Source: Lepturacanthus savala
Lineage: Eukaryota > Chordata > Actinopteri > Scombriformes > Trichiuridae
Length of the DNA stretch: 64,000 nucleotides
Assembly: GCA_030544235.1 (NCBI GenBank)
Contig: CM060477.1
Location: 30,655,234-30,719,233, forward strand
Direction: 5' to 3'
The notes under the pieces are model-generated. The model was given only the letters and a program-made list of their open reading frames with translations, was not told the DNA's origin and did not search any database. The translations under genes were made by a program, and so were the position numbers. Below are positions 9,801 to 21,826 of this stretch, one piece after another. How positions within the stretch are numbered: the first letter of the stretch is position 1; every line of letters starts with the position of its first letter.

Positions 9801-12075
9801 TAACTCTTGTACTCAAGATCATTGTAGGTGTCACTTTTCAACATATTCAGGTTTCAAAAAACATTTAATCAGTTCACATGTGGAAAATTCTTGTGAAAAT
9901 GCAGATGCAGCAAGGCCAGAGTCATGTCAAACTAATATCCACATGCCGCAAGATATCTCAGAAGTTGCTAGAACAAACATCACGCAGACCCCAGAATATC
10001 CATGCTTTGATAGTGAATCAGGTCAAAGACAAAGAAAACATAGAAAATATCTGTCCTTCAATTATTGCTAAACTACAAGCAAATGGTGTTGCAAATAGTG
10101 TCATTTCATCAGTTGTTGGTGATGTGGAAGAACTTAGTAGTGGGATGCACTCAGGTTAAGCAGCAAGTACTGTCTGCTGTGCCTATAGATAATCCTTTGA
10201 GAGAAACATTGGTAAAAGATCTGGAAACCTTTGAAAACCCATTTGAGTACTTGAATACTGAAAGCAAAAGAGTAAATTATTTCAACAAGAAATGGGGTGT
10301 TGTGGAACCAGTAGAAAAATGTTAGGAATTCGATATGATACAAGACGAAATAAACAGATACCTATGATTAGGTCCCAGTGAATGATACATTTGTTTACAT
10401 CCCAATTTTGGAAACGATCAAATTCATGTTCCGAAATTCTGATATTTGCAAACTACTTGAGGAAACACGTTCATCAAAACTTGACGTATACAGTGATTTT
10501 TGTGACGGAAATTATTTTAGGACCCATCCACTGTTCTCTAAACACCAGAATTCTTTACAAATCCAGTTGTTCTATGATGATTTTGAGACTGCGAACCCAC
10601 TTGGGTCAAAAACGTGGTGTTCACAAAATAGGTGCTCTGTATTTTGTCCTCAGAAATCTTCCACCAAAGTTTAGCTCTGCCCTGATGAATATTCATTTGA
10701 TTGCATTGTTTCACACTGAAGACTTGGAAAAAATATGGCTTTGATCCTATTCTAGAGACACTGATTAATGACATCAAAACACTTGAGAATTGTGGCCTTC
10801 ATTTGCCTTTTTCTGTTGAAAAGATCTATGGCCCTGTATGTCAGGTAACTGGGACAACTTGGGGATGCACACAATTCTGGGATTCACAGAATCGTTCAGT
10901 GGACGTCATTTTTGTTTTGATGACCCCAGAATAATCTTGTGTGGAAAAGAAGTATTTGAAATGCACTGCAGTGAATTGCAGTCAGATCCACAAAAGTTAT
11001 CCGTGTTTGGTTTAAAAAAGGATTCGACTCTGAATGGCCTACATTTCTTTCATGTTTGTAACAATTTTTCTTTGGATATTATGCATGACATTCTTGAAGG
11101 AGTGGCTCAGTATGAGCTGAAGTTACTGTTTGAATACCTCTCTGAAAACTTTTTGTCGAAACCTGATCTGTCCAGAATTTATGCCTTTGACTATGGGTAT
11201 GTGGAGTGCAAAAAACGGCCTACAAGGATAAACTTGGACAGTAGCGACAATAATATTGGGCTCAATTCAATTCAGACTCTTTGTCTTGTTCAAAATACTC
11301 CTTTGCTTTTTGGTGACATTGTGCCAGAAGGAAACCAAAACTGTCTTTTGCTTTTAATTTTACTACAGATAATCAACATTATTTTTTTCTCCATCTGTTT
11401 CACTTGGCATGACTGTACTACTTAAACATTTGATAATAGAACACCATGAGTTGTTCAAAGAACTGTATCCTGATAAAAACCTGATTCCAAAACATCACTT
11501 TATGATACATTATCCATCTTGTATCCGAAAAATTGGACCACTAATACATTTGAGGCAAAACACAGGATTTTCAAAAATACTCTTAAAAACACCAAATCAA
11601 CCAAACCAAAAAACATCAGATGTCAATTGCATGTCTTTGGGAGACATCCCTTTCAAAATGCACTGTGTATGGACCTATGAAAAGTATTAATGTGGACAAT
11701 GAAAACTTTTGCAACGAGTTGGCTCAAGGTTTGCATGTGGAGCGTGCCTCTCAGGACAACCATGCAACTAACTGGGTGATAATCAGTGGAACAGAGTATA
11801 GGCCAGGGTTGATCATTTGCACTCAGATTGAACATGAAATGCCAGTGTTTCTCAGAATAGAAAAAATAATTGTTGTTGATAGTATTATCTGCTTCTTTGG
11901 AAAAAGGCTTGTCGTTGATCATTTCAGTGAACATTTTCATTCTTACAAAGTATTTGAAAGTGATCACAAAGATGTTGTTAAAGCAGATGGTCTTGTGATT
12001 TATAAGCCCTTCGATCTACAGAGTTCATATGGTGGAGATAAAGGCCAATATTTAGTGCCATTATTTTCTTTGTAA
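9801..12075 (+). pseudogene. C2H2 / DIMHDILEG transposase-like relic, left copy
   Basis: Plus-strand fragments in shifting frames match a widespread uncharacterised fish protein with transposase-like layout. At about 9,815 there is a C2H2-like finger (CRCHFSTYSGFKKHLISSH). Next come spacer segments, then FYDDFETANPLGSK (about 10,570). At about 10,840-11,425 there is a 195-codon ORF with GMHTILGFTESFSGRHF and the family hallmark DIMHDILEGVAQYELKLL. An FKELYPDKNLIPKHHF...HYP block follows at about 11,450-11,530, and a final open segment of 151 codons ends at 12,075. At least four frameshifts or stops break it. The D..H and HH..HYP residues suggest a DDE-type nuclease fold related to tnp2/KDZ transposases, but this is inferred from layout, not shown. 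Confidence 0.6.
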
Positions 12076-12471
12076 ATGTGTATTAAAGAGGTTGGGACTC
12101 CTAATATGTACTTAAAGTATTTTTGTAAATGTTTGTATTGATCTTTTTGTGCCAATTCCTATGGTGCTGGGAAGTTATGGATGTATGAATGCTGTTAATT
12201 GATCAGTCAACACTTCTATTCACTTTACATGTAATGTGAAACAGTTATGATATTCTGTTGAATAAAATAATGTAATATCACAATTTTAGTGCAAAAATAC
12301 ACTATTGTGTGATCACATGACACTGTAGGTTGAAAATTAACACTCACTTAACAGTGAAAGAGAATAACACATTTTTGGTGTTAAAAATAAACTTTAATGT
12401 GCTATTAAATTACACTGTATTTTGTAAAATTAACACTCCAAGTGGAAGGGAATAACACAATTTAGAGTCAA
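12076..12471. mobile_element. Non-coding end of the older host element, part 1
   Basis: AT-rich, with many short GTGTTAA / TTAACAC repeats in both orientations. The same composition resumes at 18,165-18,330, after the L1 insertion. Together these look like the 3' subterminal region of the transposase-like element upstream. Confidence 0.5.
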
Positions 12472-12709
12472 AAGTGCACCTATGTGGGACCTCCGGTATG
12501 GTGCAGAAATGAGCAGCAGCATAAAACGGAGGCTCCCAGACAGTCTTCAACCCCCCCACAAAAAATACTAGATTAACAAATTGAAAAGTGGATTAAGTTT
12601 TATGAAAAGGGGGGACAAAAGATAAACCAGAGGAAAAACGCAAGGTAAACCAAAAAAAAACAATAAAATACCGACTGAAAGTGAGGACACGCTAGCGGAA
12701 CACAAGGCT

Positions 12710-13625
12710 ATGGATGCTATCCAAGCTAACATCATTGCGGAGATACAGGCGGTTCGTTCGGACTTGAAGAAAGAGCTGGTGGACTTTCGAGGAGAAGTAA
12801 ACCAGAAATTAAGCGATATCGCCTCTGGCTTAAAGGAAATAACAGAAAGAATTGAGGAGACAAAGCAGAGAATAGCCGACATGGAGGAGTGGAGCACCGA
12901 CGCCAAGGGGATACTTTCCAACACACTTGAGCTTTACCAATCTATCCAAACCTAGCTGACGGACCTGGAGGCACGTTCGCACAGGAACAACATTCGTATT
13001 CACGGCAATCCCGAGGGGGTGGAGGGGGACAACATAAAAACATTCATGGAAGAGTTTATTAAAACCAACACTCCCCGACACCCCCCTCGGTATCCAGCGT
13101 TGCCACCGGTCACTGGGATCCAGACTGCCGCCAGGCTCTAACCCACGGTCCGTGATTATCTATTTCCTGGAGTATACTACTAAAGAGCTGGTGTTCCGCT
13201 CCGCCTGGGGAAAGAAAGAGGTCCGCTACGATGGAAGAAGAGTATTCTTCAAGCAAGACTACACGGCAGAAATACTCAAAAAGAGAAAGGCGTACATCCC
13301 CATAAGAAAAGCACTTAAGGAAAAAGAAATTTGTTTCCAGACGCTTCACCCGGCGAAACTTGCGAAAAAAGGGCGAGAAAAGTGTTTTTCGACACCAGCC
13401 CAACTGTCTACAACAACATGCAGGAGGCGACAGACGACTTGAAGAAAAGGGGATTCATCCCGGTCGCTTGGGAAGCTGAGACCCCTGCGCACAACGCACC
13501 GTCACCGAGACCAAAGCAACCGACCTGGGAAACAGCAGGTGCTAAAACACGTCGGCACCAGGGCACCCGCCTCAAGCATATCCAGGATAAACTTAAGGGG
13601 TTTCAACGCAGGGAGGAGGCTTTGT
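12710..13625 (+). pseudogene. L1 ORF1 (coiled coil + RRM), left copy
   Basis: The first 82 codons from the ATG at 12,710 form a heptad-rich coiled coil (IAEIQAVRSDLKKELVDF and onward) that ends in TAG at 12,953. The reading then continues in frame into the LTDLEARS RRM start. After a frameshift near 13,080-13,150 come the C-terminal domain blocks (VFRSAWGKKEVRYDGRRVFF; VFFDTSPTVYNNM). In active L1 elements ORF1p is the RNA-binding chaperone; here it is broken. Confidence 0.75.
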
Positions 13626-14141
13626 GAGAGCTTTCTGTACCGTGAGTGAACAATAAATCTACAGAGATCGGTAAGATCACAATATTTAATACCAAATCGG
13701 ACTAAGGTGTTCAAAACTGATTTTCCTACTGGGAACATGATCCAGTTAAATAGACAGTAAGTCTGGGAACCGATGCCCAGCTTTTCACGGGCGCTGCTCT
13801 GATATTAACCTTCAGGGTTAAGGGACTCCCCTCTCAACTTAGAAGTTAAGCTTACACTTCATGGTTGGAAGTCACAAATGTTTAACATGTATGCTATGTT
13901 CATATGTTGTGTTTCATTTTGTTATACAGACAGTTGTTCTTTTGTTCAGGTCATCTGTGGTTGGTTGAACATTTTGGGTAAACTTTTTACCGCTCACTGT
14001 TAGAAATGCATCAAGAATACAAAATGCAGAATACTGCACCCCTTTCGGAACTCCACAAACAGAAAAAAGAACATAAAACCTGAAGCTTTATGTACAAATG
14101 TTTTACTTTTTTCTCCCATTCACACTCTACGCACTCAAGAA

Positions 14142-17100
14142 TTGACTATTTTTTTATGTTCAAAACCGAGAATGGTGAAATGTGACATAGGGGTAAGAGA
14201 CATTTCTGATCACACGGGGGTATACCTGACATTACACTTAGACAACAGACTTAAGGAGACTCTATGGAGACTAAACACCAACCTCTTAAGCGACCCTCAA
14301 TGTCAAAGATTTATTAAGGAAGAACTTATGTAATATATGTCATATAACAATAATGGGACCGTGTCCCCCAGTACACTTTGGGATGCAGCCAAGGCTGTTA
14401 TTAGGGGCAAACTTATAATGTGGTCTGCCCGGAAGAAGAAGGAAAAAGAGAAACAAATTAATGACCCGACTGCAAAACTAAAATCCTTGGAGAGCAGACT
14501 TATGAAGCAAAATGACACTGATGTTTTAAACGAAATACAGGACACAAAACAAACTCTAAATAACATATATGAAAACCAAATAGAAAAAAGAATTAGATTT
14601 ATTAAACAAAATTATGAAAATGGCCCCAAATCTAAAAAACTGCTCGCATGGAGGATACGTAAGCAATTGGCAGAGAAATACATACTAGAGCTGTCATTTT
14701 AACACGTTAATTCGATTAATTAATTACACCGCAATTTAACACGTTAAATTTAACGCAATTAATTATGAGTATCAATGGTGGCGAAAATCCCATGTTAAAT
14801 AAAGAAAACGATGTACTAAAGTCACATTAGTTAGTTAGTAGTTAGTTACATTATCCGAGTGCTGGAACAATTCCAGTGTGCTCGTTTCAGTGTAATCTAC
14901 GTTGTTTCGGTGTCTGTCTGTGCCATTTGGCACGGAGCAACAAGTCTGAGCGCGTCTCTGGTTGCTATGCAACGCGAGGCGAGCCGAGCTAAACAAATGC
15001 GATGATCTGATTGGTTCAAACCACACGTGTTTGGTCTCACAGAGCAAAACTATGTTGGCACAATGCAGCGCAAAATATACGACTTCTATTATTCATTTTT
15101 GAATTGCTATATTGAGCTTAAGTGACTTCTTTATTTTATTTCAGAATTTTATTTATTTAACTGAATTGTTGTATTTGTTTTACATTTATGAATAATGCAC
15201 TTGGTCTAACTGGTTTAATGTGCTAGACCTTTACTTTTGCATGTAATTCATGAAGCACAGTTCACCAATAAAACATTGGATTTCAGATCTTCTCTTCTTA
15301 CTGTATTCAATTGATTAGTCATGCATTACAATTCATTAATATCCTAGAATTCAAATTCTTTATCAGGAGACCTTTAGCGGATATGACATTAAAATGTGAT
15401 TAATTCGATTAATTAATTACAAAATCCTGTAATTAATTCAATTAATTTTTTTAATCGATTGACAGCACTAATACGTACATGATAAGATGTAATGATAAGA
15501 TGTGTCATAAACTGGAAGACATTCAAAACTCTTTTGAAGTGTACTATAGGAAATTATACACGTAACCTCGGGCAGCCGAATCAACAGTTATATCATACTT
15601 CTTAGCATGCCTAGATTTACCACCAGTAGGAACATAACAGAATAGAATAATGACAAAAAGATAACAGAGGAAGAAATAAATATGGCCATAACGAAACTGA
15701 AAGAAAATACAATGCCAGGAGCCGACGGCTATGCATCTGAGTGGTACAAAACCTTCAGAGAAACTTTGGTACCAATACTAAAAGAATGTTTTAACTATAC
15801 TCTTAAAGGGGGGGGAGACACCACTTTCATGGAGACAAGCAATAATTTCAGTAATCTCTAAAGCAATTAATAACAAGACAGAATGTAGTTCTCACAGAAC
15901 CATATCAGTATTAAATATGGATTATAGAATATATGCATCAATCTTAGCAAAAAGAATGGAAAATATTGTCCCCGATCTGATAGATCCAGATCAGACGGAC
16001 AACCCAGGACAGCGTATGGCGGGCCCTTCACCACCCAAATGAGAAAAAGTAATTTGAAATCCGTAGTTATTAGTCTAGATGCTGAAAAGGCTTTTGATTC
16101 GGTCCGTTGGGAATACTTATATATGGTGCTTAAACGCCTAGGCTTCAATGATCAGGTAATTGAATGCTTTAAATCTCTATACTGCTCCCCCACGGCAAGA
16201 ATTAAAATAAACGGATACTTATCCAAGACAGTGTTGCTTGAGAGGGGATGTCGTCAGGGATGCCCCCTTAATCCCACACTTTTTGCACTCTTTATTGAGC
16301 CATTGGCACAGGTAATAAGTGAGGATGAAGATATAACTAGGATACTGAGTGGAAACACACAATATAAAATTTGCCTATATGCAGACATTCTCTTAACGCT
16401 CACTAACCCTCAAGTAAGTCTACCTAAATTAATGTCTCTACTCAAAGAATTTGACTCATATTCTGGTTACAAATTAAATTTACAGAAAACTCAGACTTTG
16501 ACCTTTAACCCGGGACCACAAGAAAGCATTTATAGAACATGTAAATTTAAATGGGCAGGCAACGTAATCAAACACCTTGGAGTCCAAAAGATTTAACTAC
16601 CATATTTGACCAAAACTATACCCCCATAACAGCGGACATTAAAGCAGACCTCAGTCGCTGGTTATTACCACCGACAAACATGCACAACCGGATAGAAATC
16701 ATCAAGATGAATATACTACCTACTCTTATACCTTTTTCAGTGTATACCTCCCAGGTAATTCATCGAATGGAATATGATGATATCAACATTTATTTGAAAA
16801 AAATAAAAAACACGGATTAGTTTTAAGACATTACAGCTGCCTAAGGACAAAGGTGGAATGGCCCTTGCCCTGCCTGGAAGATTATTATAGGGCAGCACAG
16901 CTGCGATTTCTGGTCTGCTGTTGTGATCCTGAATGCGATGAAAAATGGAAGGACTTGGAACAAAATTTAATGAGAGTACCTCTCCCGTCTATATTGGGAG
17001 ACAAAACCCTCCAAAAAAAACTGGACAGCAGATTAAGACACTGGACAGAACTGGGCATCACCTCATACTGCAAAATTTCCTCTGGATAAAATACTGGATT

Positions 17101-17686
17101 AGATCCCTTTCAACGCCTCACAGAAACTCATGATCTGGACAAACGCGATTTCTTCAGATACCTTCAACTAAGACACTATTTTGATAAAAACATAAAAACT
17201 ATTGGAGAAGAAGGAATGAACCTGATCAGGATATATAAGGCATGGAAGGGTGATACTGACAGAAAACTGATCTCCAGGATTTATTCTGCTCTACAACTTG
17301 ACAGGGGTCATTCCACAATGTATATTAAATCAAGATGGGAGAAAGAAGCTAACATACAGTTAACTGAAGATGACTGGGTAAACATTTGTAGGACACAATC
17401 CACTACCTCCAGCTCAGATCTGTGGAGAGAATTCACCTGGAAAAACAATTTAAGGTTTTTCATAACTCCCAAAATTAAAAGGTTACAAACCAACAACCCA
17501 GAACACAGACAGTGTTGGAGAAGGTGTGGTGACATGTCTGCTGGCCACTTCCATATATTTTGGGATTGCCCTAATATTTCTTCATATTGGGTAGAGGTAG
17601 TAACAGCAATCAGCTCAATAATTAACATGCAGCTTGACCTAAGCTTCAGTGTTATATATTTAGGAAACACCGATTGTGATGAATAA
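14142..17686 (+). pseudogene. L1 ORF2 remnants (EN C-terminus, RT, C-terminal zinc motif), left copy
   Basis: Discontinuous open segments at 14,142-14,333, 14,337-14,702, 15,640-15,860, 16,039-16,596, 16,551-16,820 and 17,216-17,686. RT motifs FDSVRWEYLY and GCRQGCPLNPTLFALF are readable. The catalytic box reads YADI instead of YADD, so the second catalytic aspartate is lost. Frameshifts and the hAT insertion break the frame. Confidence 0.8.
14686..15470. mobile_element. 785-bp non-autonomous hAT element inside the L1, left copy
   Basis: Termini TAGAGCTGTCA and TGACAGCACTA are inverted repeats, followed inside by TTAAT/ATTAA-rich subterminal sequence. Target-site duplication is 8 bp with one mismatch: ATACATAC at 14,678-14,685 and ATACGTAC at 15,471-15,478. 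The 8-bp duplication and TAG-start termini fit the hAT superfamily. No transposase ORF inside. The interior (14,860-15,060) is GC-richer. Confidence 0.85.
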
Positions 17687-18164
17687 ACAAGATAGGTACT
17701 TATTACAAATACTATTAGCAAGTAGTAAGAAAGCAATAACCAGGAAATGGCTGAGTAATGAGTGCCCGACAATTTTACTTGGACCAGAAGCAATCTCATT
17801 GATTTTGGAATGCTCTGTGTGGAGAATTTTGAACTTTTCCGTGCTGAGATTCCCAAATTAGACGCCATGATGAACGTGTGGAGGAACACGCACCCCTGGG
17901 GGGCACCCTGTTTCACTACGGACTGAAATGTTAAACCGAGAGTGACTCATGTGAGAGCTATGGACATGAAGGCCCGTTAGGCCAACTCATTTTATTTATT
18001 ATTATTATTTTTTTTCCAAATATCAGCTATGAGTGATATCTTGCATTTTATTTTGCTATAGATGGCCCTGTCTGTTGTACCTGTATTATGTACATATGTA
18101 TTTTGTGAAAACTTTGCATATTTAAATGTTAAAACAAAGTATAAAAATAAGTGCACCGATGTGG

Positions 18165-18330
18165 TGTCATAAAATGACACTGAGGGTGTCAAATTTTAAC
18201 ACTATTAAAGAGTGAAAATATTAACACTGTTAAGTGTAATTTTTACTCAGAATCCGTCAGAATTATATAAACTCGGGAAAAGTGTTAAGATTAACTCTAT
18301 GCGAGTTGAATTAACACTTGTGATTTTGCT
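18165..18330. mobile_element. Non-coding end of the older host element, part 2
   Basis: Continues the sequence interrupted at 12,471, with further GTGTTAA / TTAACAC repeats. It ends near CAAGTGTTAATTC (minus strand) and a CAGCAAAATCAC motif at about 18,315-18,335 that may be the terminus. Confidence 0.45.
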
Positions 18331-19396
18331 GTGTATGTTCAACTACACACACACACACACACCAATAAACTCATTGACTCAGATTACTGTGTGGTATTAT
18401 TGACTACAAATAAATACCAGAGATACACTGTTTACATCTTTACTGCAATACTTTACTACATTAACTCACAAGACTAGCTAGATGTGTTTATTAAAACTCA
18501 ACTAAAAGTAAAGTCACTATATAAATAATAATAATAATACATTTTATTCATTGGGGGCCTTTCGTAGCCTCAAGGTCGCCTTACATAAAGTATATTAAAA
18601 ACAGTAGTATTGTTTAGGCAATACTAGAAACAGAATAATAAACTCTGATTAATATCTGACTGAAAATGACTGATGTCAATAACAATATTCTGATATTATA
18701 TTATACAGTACATAATACTGATGTACCTAAACTTTTTAACTGCAAAACTTTAACTCCATTAAGATCACACGACAGTGATTAATAAACGCTCATTCTATCA
18801 AAAGCAGATTTTCACACACACACCCTCCAAATACAGTAACAGTAGTTATGTCTTACACAAAGGGCTAAGAAGCTAGCGGCCTAACGGCACTAATGCTAAC
18901 AATAACCACAATACACGAACAAAAACAACAATCCTGTCAAAAATATAAATTGTCCTCACCAAGAAACACCCACCCAGTCATAGTAAGACACACACACACA
19001 CACACACACACGGCTAACAACAGCATTAATGCTAACATCACACATCAACATCACACGGTAAAAAAAAACGACCAAAAAAGCAAATCCTGACAAAAACATA
19101 ACTTTTCGTCTCGGACACAGACTGCCACGCGGACATAAAACCATTTAAATACTAAAAGCAGTTATGTCAGAAGCACTCCGGCGAAGTAGCTAACAGGCTA
19201 ATGCTAACGGGATGACGAGGCAAAGAAAATAGTCATTTACTCAGAAGAAGTCTATCTTACCTGTTGAAGCCGGTCACAGGCGTCCGGGATCCAAGGAAAC
19301 GATTAAATAATCCACAAAAATGCGATTTTCGTCTAAATCTGTCTAATAGTCCAATAAACAGCGGAGCAGCAGCAAAGTCCTTTGTTCTCTGAGTGG
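18331..19396. other. Arm sequence between elements
   Basis: Contains (AC)n runs at about 18,342-18,362 and 18,988-19,012, ATA-triplets near 18,525, and a fish-repeat-like AAGGTCGCCTTACATAAAG stretch near 18,570. On the minus strand a splice-donor-like CAACAG|GTAAGA sits at about 19,255. No gene could be supported. Confidence 0.4.
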
Positions 19397-19619
19397 TAGT
19401 GTTGTGTCGGTTGTGAACGAACGAATCAAAAGAACGAGTTCTTTTTGGTGAACCTAGTTCACTTCCTCGAAAAGACCCGTTCTTTTCGTTCGCGGCGTCC
19501 TTAATTGGCTGAACAGTCTGGTCACCAATCATATTTCCTCCCTAGGCGAGCTAGAAAACAGCAGCAGCTTTCCTGGTTGTACTACACGCGTGAGGAGGGC
19601 GGGACTGTGTGTGTGTGTG

Positions 19620-19664
<45 letters not shown>

Positions 19665-19883
19665 GTGTGTGTGTGTGTGTGGTGCTCCGCCGAGCCGTTC
19701 ACTTTGGGAATTGTCGTTCACTTTGAAGAACTAGTTCATTTCAGATCGTGGGGGGGGAGGGGTTGGGGCGTGTGTCTATGTGTGTATGTGTGTGCTGGTG
19801 TGTTTCCTATTCGACAATAAAATGAAACAAAATGATTTCTGATTTATTGGTTATTTTTAATAAGGATAATAATAATAACAATA

Positions 19884-19916
<33 letters not shown>

Positions 19917-20420
19917 AATGTTAACAGTATTATTGTTTTTAACCAACCTTTACTGTAAAATGTCTGAGTTTTAAAAAGCTATATATTCAAAAAAAAAAAA
20001 AAAAAAAAAGGACACATACACCAACAGTACAAGAGCGAACCGTACACTGAACGGCTTCCCCTTAAATTCAGTGGATTCGTTCAGAACTATTTCACGCGAA
20101 GCTGTTCACTAAATGGCTCAGACCTATGGGCAAGTGGTTCAGTGAACGGTTCGCACCCACTAGCAGGGAAGCGGTTCACTGAATGTTTCGCACCCACTAA
20201 CAGGGAAGCGGATCAGTGAAAGGTTCGCACCCACTTGGAGGAAAGTAGTTCAGTGAACGGTTCGCACCCACTAGCAGGGAAACGGTTCAGTGAACGCTTA
20301 TTTGTTGAATAGGAAAGCAGAAAGCACAGAGTGAACGAAATGAACGAAATGAATGGGTTTTTTTACTGAACGATCTGAACTGAACTAGTTCTTCAAAGTG
20401 AACGACAATTCCCATAACTA
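19397..20420. mobile_element. GAACGA-rich hAT-like element, left copy
   Basis: Bounded by perfect 8-bp duplications CTGAGTGG (19,389-19,396 and 20,421-20,428). Ends start TAGTGTTGTG and finish CCCATAACTA, a partial inverted match. The interior is full of GTGAAC/GAACGA words. It contains a GT-rich microsatellite (19,608-19,681), an ATT triplet run near 19,885, a ~20-bp poly-A at about 19,990, and four 37-bp direct repeats at 20,134-20,281. The right-arm copy is 996 bp. No transposase ORF. Confidence 0.75.
20134..20281. repeat. Four 37-bp tandem repeats within the GAACGA element
   Basis: Units at 20,134, 20,171, 20,208 and 20,245, each with GGTTCGCACCCACT-like cores and a GTTCAGTGAACG-like palindromic start. 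Confidence 0.9.
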
Positions 20421-20743
20421 CTGAGTGGAGCTGAGAGTCAAAGGGAGAGAACAAGATGGCCGCTGTCTATGCTGGATGATGACGTCAGTCCTTCCAGAAG
20501 ATTCCGAAACCGATAAATTTGATAATTCAACGATTTAGAGATTAAAAAGTAATTATTTTATTCATCATTATTTTCCCACTGAAAGTCCTGAGTAGTTTAA
20601 ATGTGTATTCATAGTTTTTACTCCCTTTTTTCTTGATGTGATCCTGATATATTCTATATGTCTTTGTTTTAATGTTTTTTTTTTATTTTCTTGAGTCTCC
20701 TGACCAATAAACTGTGATTTATTTAGTTTTAACTTTAAATATA

Positions 20744-21515
20744 TCATACAGATCCACACAACTGCCAGTAGCAGGAGTCCTGAACTTGTCCACAGCATTT
20801 TCTCTCTATATCCATGGGCATCTCCTGGCAGTTTGTGTAGACACACCATGGGGGTCGCCCTGCAGCTGGGGGGTCTGATGGAGGGGCACTGGATGTAAGT
20901 TGGAGCACGTCGAGCATTAGGCTGAAGTCACGGGTCAGACAGAGCTCCAGCAGTTCATGTGATTGTTCTAAGCTCAGTGAGTGAATCCTGGCCTGTAAAT
21001 AAAATAACAAACTCTAAAGAACAGCCATGTTGTCCTTGTATTTTATGTATACAGTCCATTATAGGTACGTTAACAAGTCACTGAAAACTCGATTAAGATA
21101 AAAACAGTTCTTTGTCAGAGGCAAGATACGTTTAAAAAGTAATATCATTTGATTTGTAATGCATTTTCATTGAAAACAATCTCAAAGCGCTACATAAAAG
21201 CATACGTTATACATGAAAACAATAAAAACTAACAAAATAAAATCAGTTATAATGGGCTATTTAAAATGGATAACAGAGAAGTAATGTGATGAATACCTGC
21301 TCGTCAGCAATCCTTCGGGCTTGAAGATCTTGTACTCTTTTTATGTCTTCGTCTACAAGAACACTTGTCCGGTCTCCGCGTGCCCTTCCTCTTTCTCTTC
21401 TTCCTCTTCGGGCCCTTGGTGCTCCTCTTATATGTCGCTGGGGTTGTTCTCTGGATGTAGATGGCTCCGGAGTATAATCAGAATCAGAACCAACAAGGCT
21501 CTCATCATGGAAGCT
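20744..21515 (-). CDS. P2X7 ballast-domain-like gene, left copy (5' exon missing)
   Basis: Two minus-strand exons with consensus splice sites. One is at 21,297-21,515 (acceptor TTTAG, donor GCAG|GTATTC); the other is at 20,744-20,992 (acceptor TTTACAG, stop TGA). The first encodes a Ser/Arg-rich stretch (RGAPRARRGRR) and a helix DEDIKRVQDLQARRIADEQ. The second encodes LSLEQSHELLELCLTRDF and a cysteine motif PPWCVYTNCQEMP...IERKCCGQ. The W-C-x4-C-x2-MP...E-x-KCC pattern is the zinc-binding signature of the cytoplasmic ballast domain of P2X7 receptors; fish carry many short 'P2X7-like' proteins with only this part. No membrane segments. Both exons are open here, but the first coding exon (present at 32,554-32,568 in the other arm) is replaced by module J at 21,826. 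Confidence 0.7.
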
Positions 21516-21826
21516 CTAAATCAATGAACAATTTATATAACACAGCTAAAAGTCAAACAAAACACACTTGTGATTCAGCTACATATTATAAACTTGATAA
21601 ATTAGGATAACTTTAGCTATGATGTAAAGTTCTGCACACTACTGTAAAGATATTTGGTCATAAACATCACTATGTAACATTAGCAGCTAGGTAGCGTATG
21701 AATTGGGGCTGTTCAGAAAAAAAAACATAATGGTGATATACAACAAGGTGAACAGGTAACAGAGATTTGCTGTTTTTACTGGCATACAATTTCTTACACC
21801 TATAAAATAAATAAATAAAAACAATT

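Larger units (their letters stand above)
12488..18148 (+). mobile_element. L1-clade LINE, left copy (defective)
   Basis: Flanked by 16-bp target-site duplications AAGTGCACCxATGTGG at 12,472-12,487 and 18,149-18,164 (one mismatch). Contents in order: ORF1 with a coiled coil and LTDLEARS / RNNIRIHG RRM start (12,710-13,625, one stop and a frameshift); an ORF1-ORF2 spacer; only the C-terminal end of the AP endonuclease (ISDHTGV near 14,200); RT pieces (PGADGYASEWYK near 15,720; the 16,039-16,596 segment); and a C-terminal cysteine/histidine motif (CWRRCGDMSAGHFHIFWDCP near 17,510-17,570). Most of the endonuclease is missing. A 785-bp hAT element sits inside. Both arms carry the same lesions, so the element was dead before the duplication. 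Confidence 0.85.
1..21820 (+). repeat. Left arm of a giant inverted repeat
   Basis: This segment recurs reverse-complemented at about 32,675-53,030. Matching features sit at mirror positions: the protease exon 5,701-6,747 pairs with 46,339-47,385, the L1 12,488-18,148 with 36,252-41,962, and the P2X7-like exons 20,744-21,515 with 32,928-33,697. Identity is very high by eye, with scattered substitutions and a few indels. The arm starts outside the window, inside satellite. The inner breakpoint lies near 21,810-21,826, where arm sequence stops and an inverted copy of junction module J begins. Collinearity is clear inward from about position 400; further out the two satellite arrays have diverged. 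Confidence 0.95.

Noticed and set aside
17308..17916. 202-codon ORF antisense to the L1 (and its mirror 36,484-37,092)
   Set aside because: Shadow frame of the L1 ORF2 C-terminal region; no domain of its own.
19505..19820. Cys/Val-alternating ORFs
   Set aside because: Translation of a GT/GC microsatellite.
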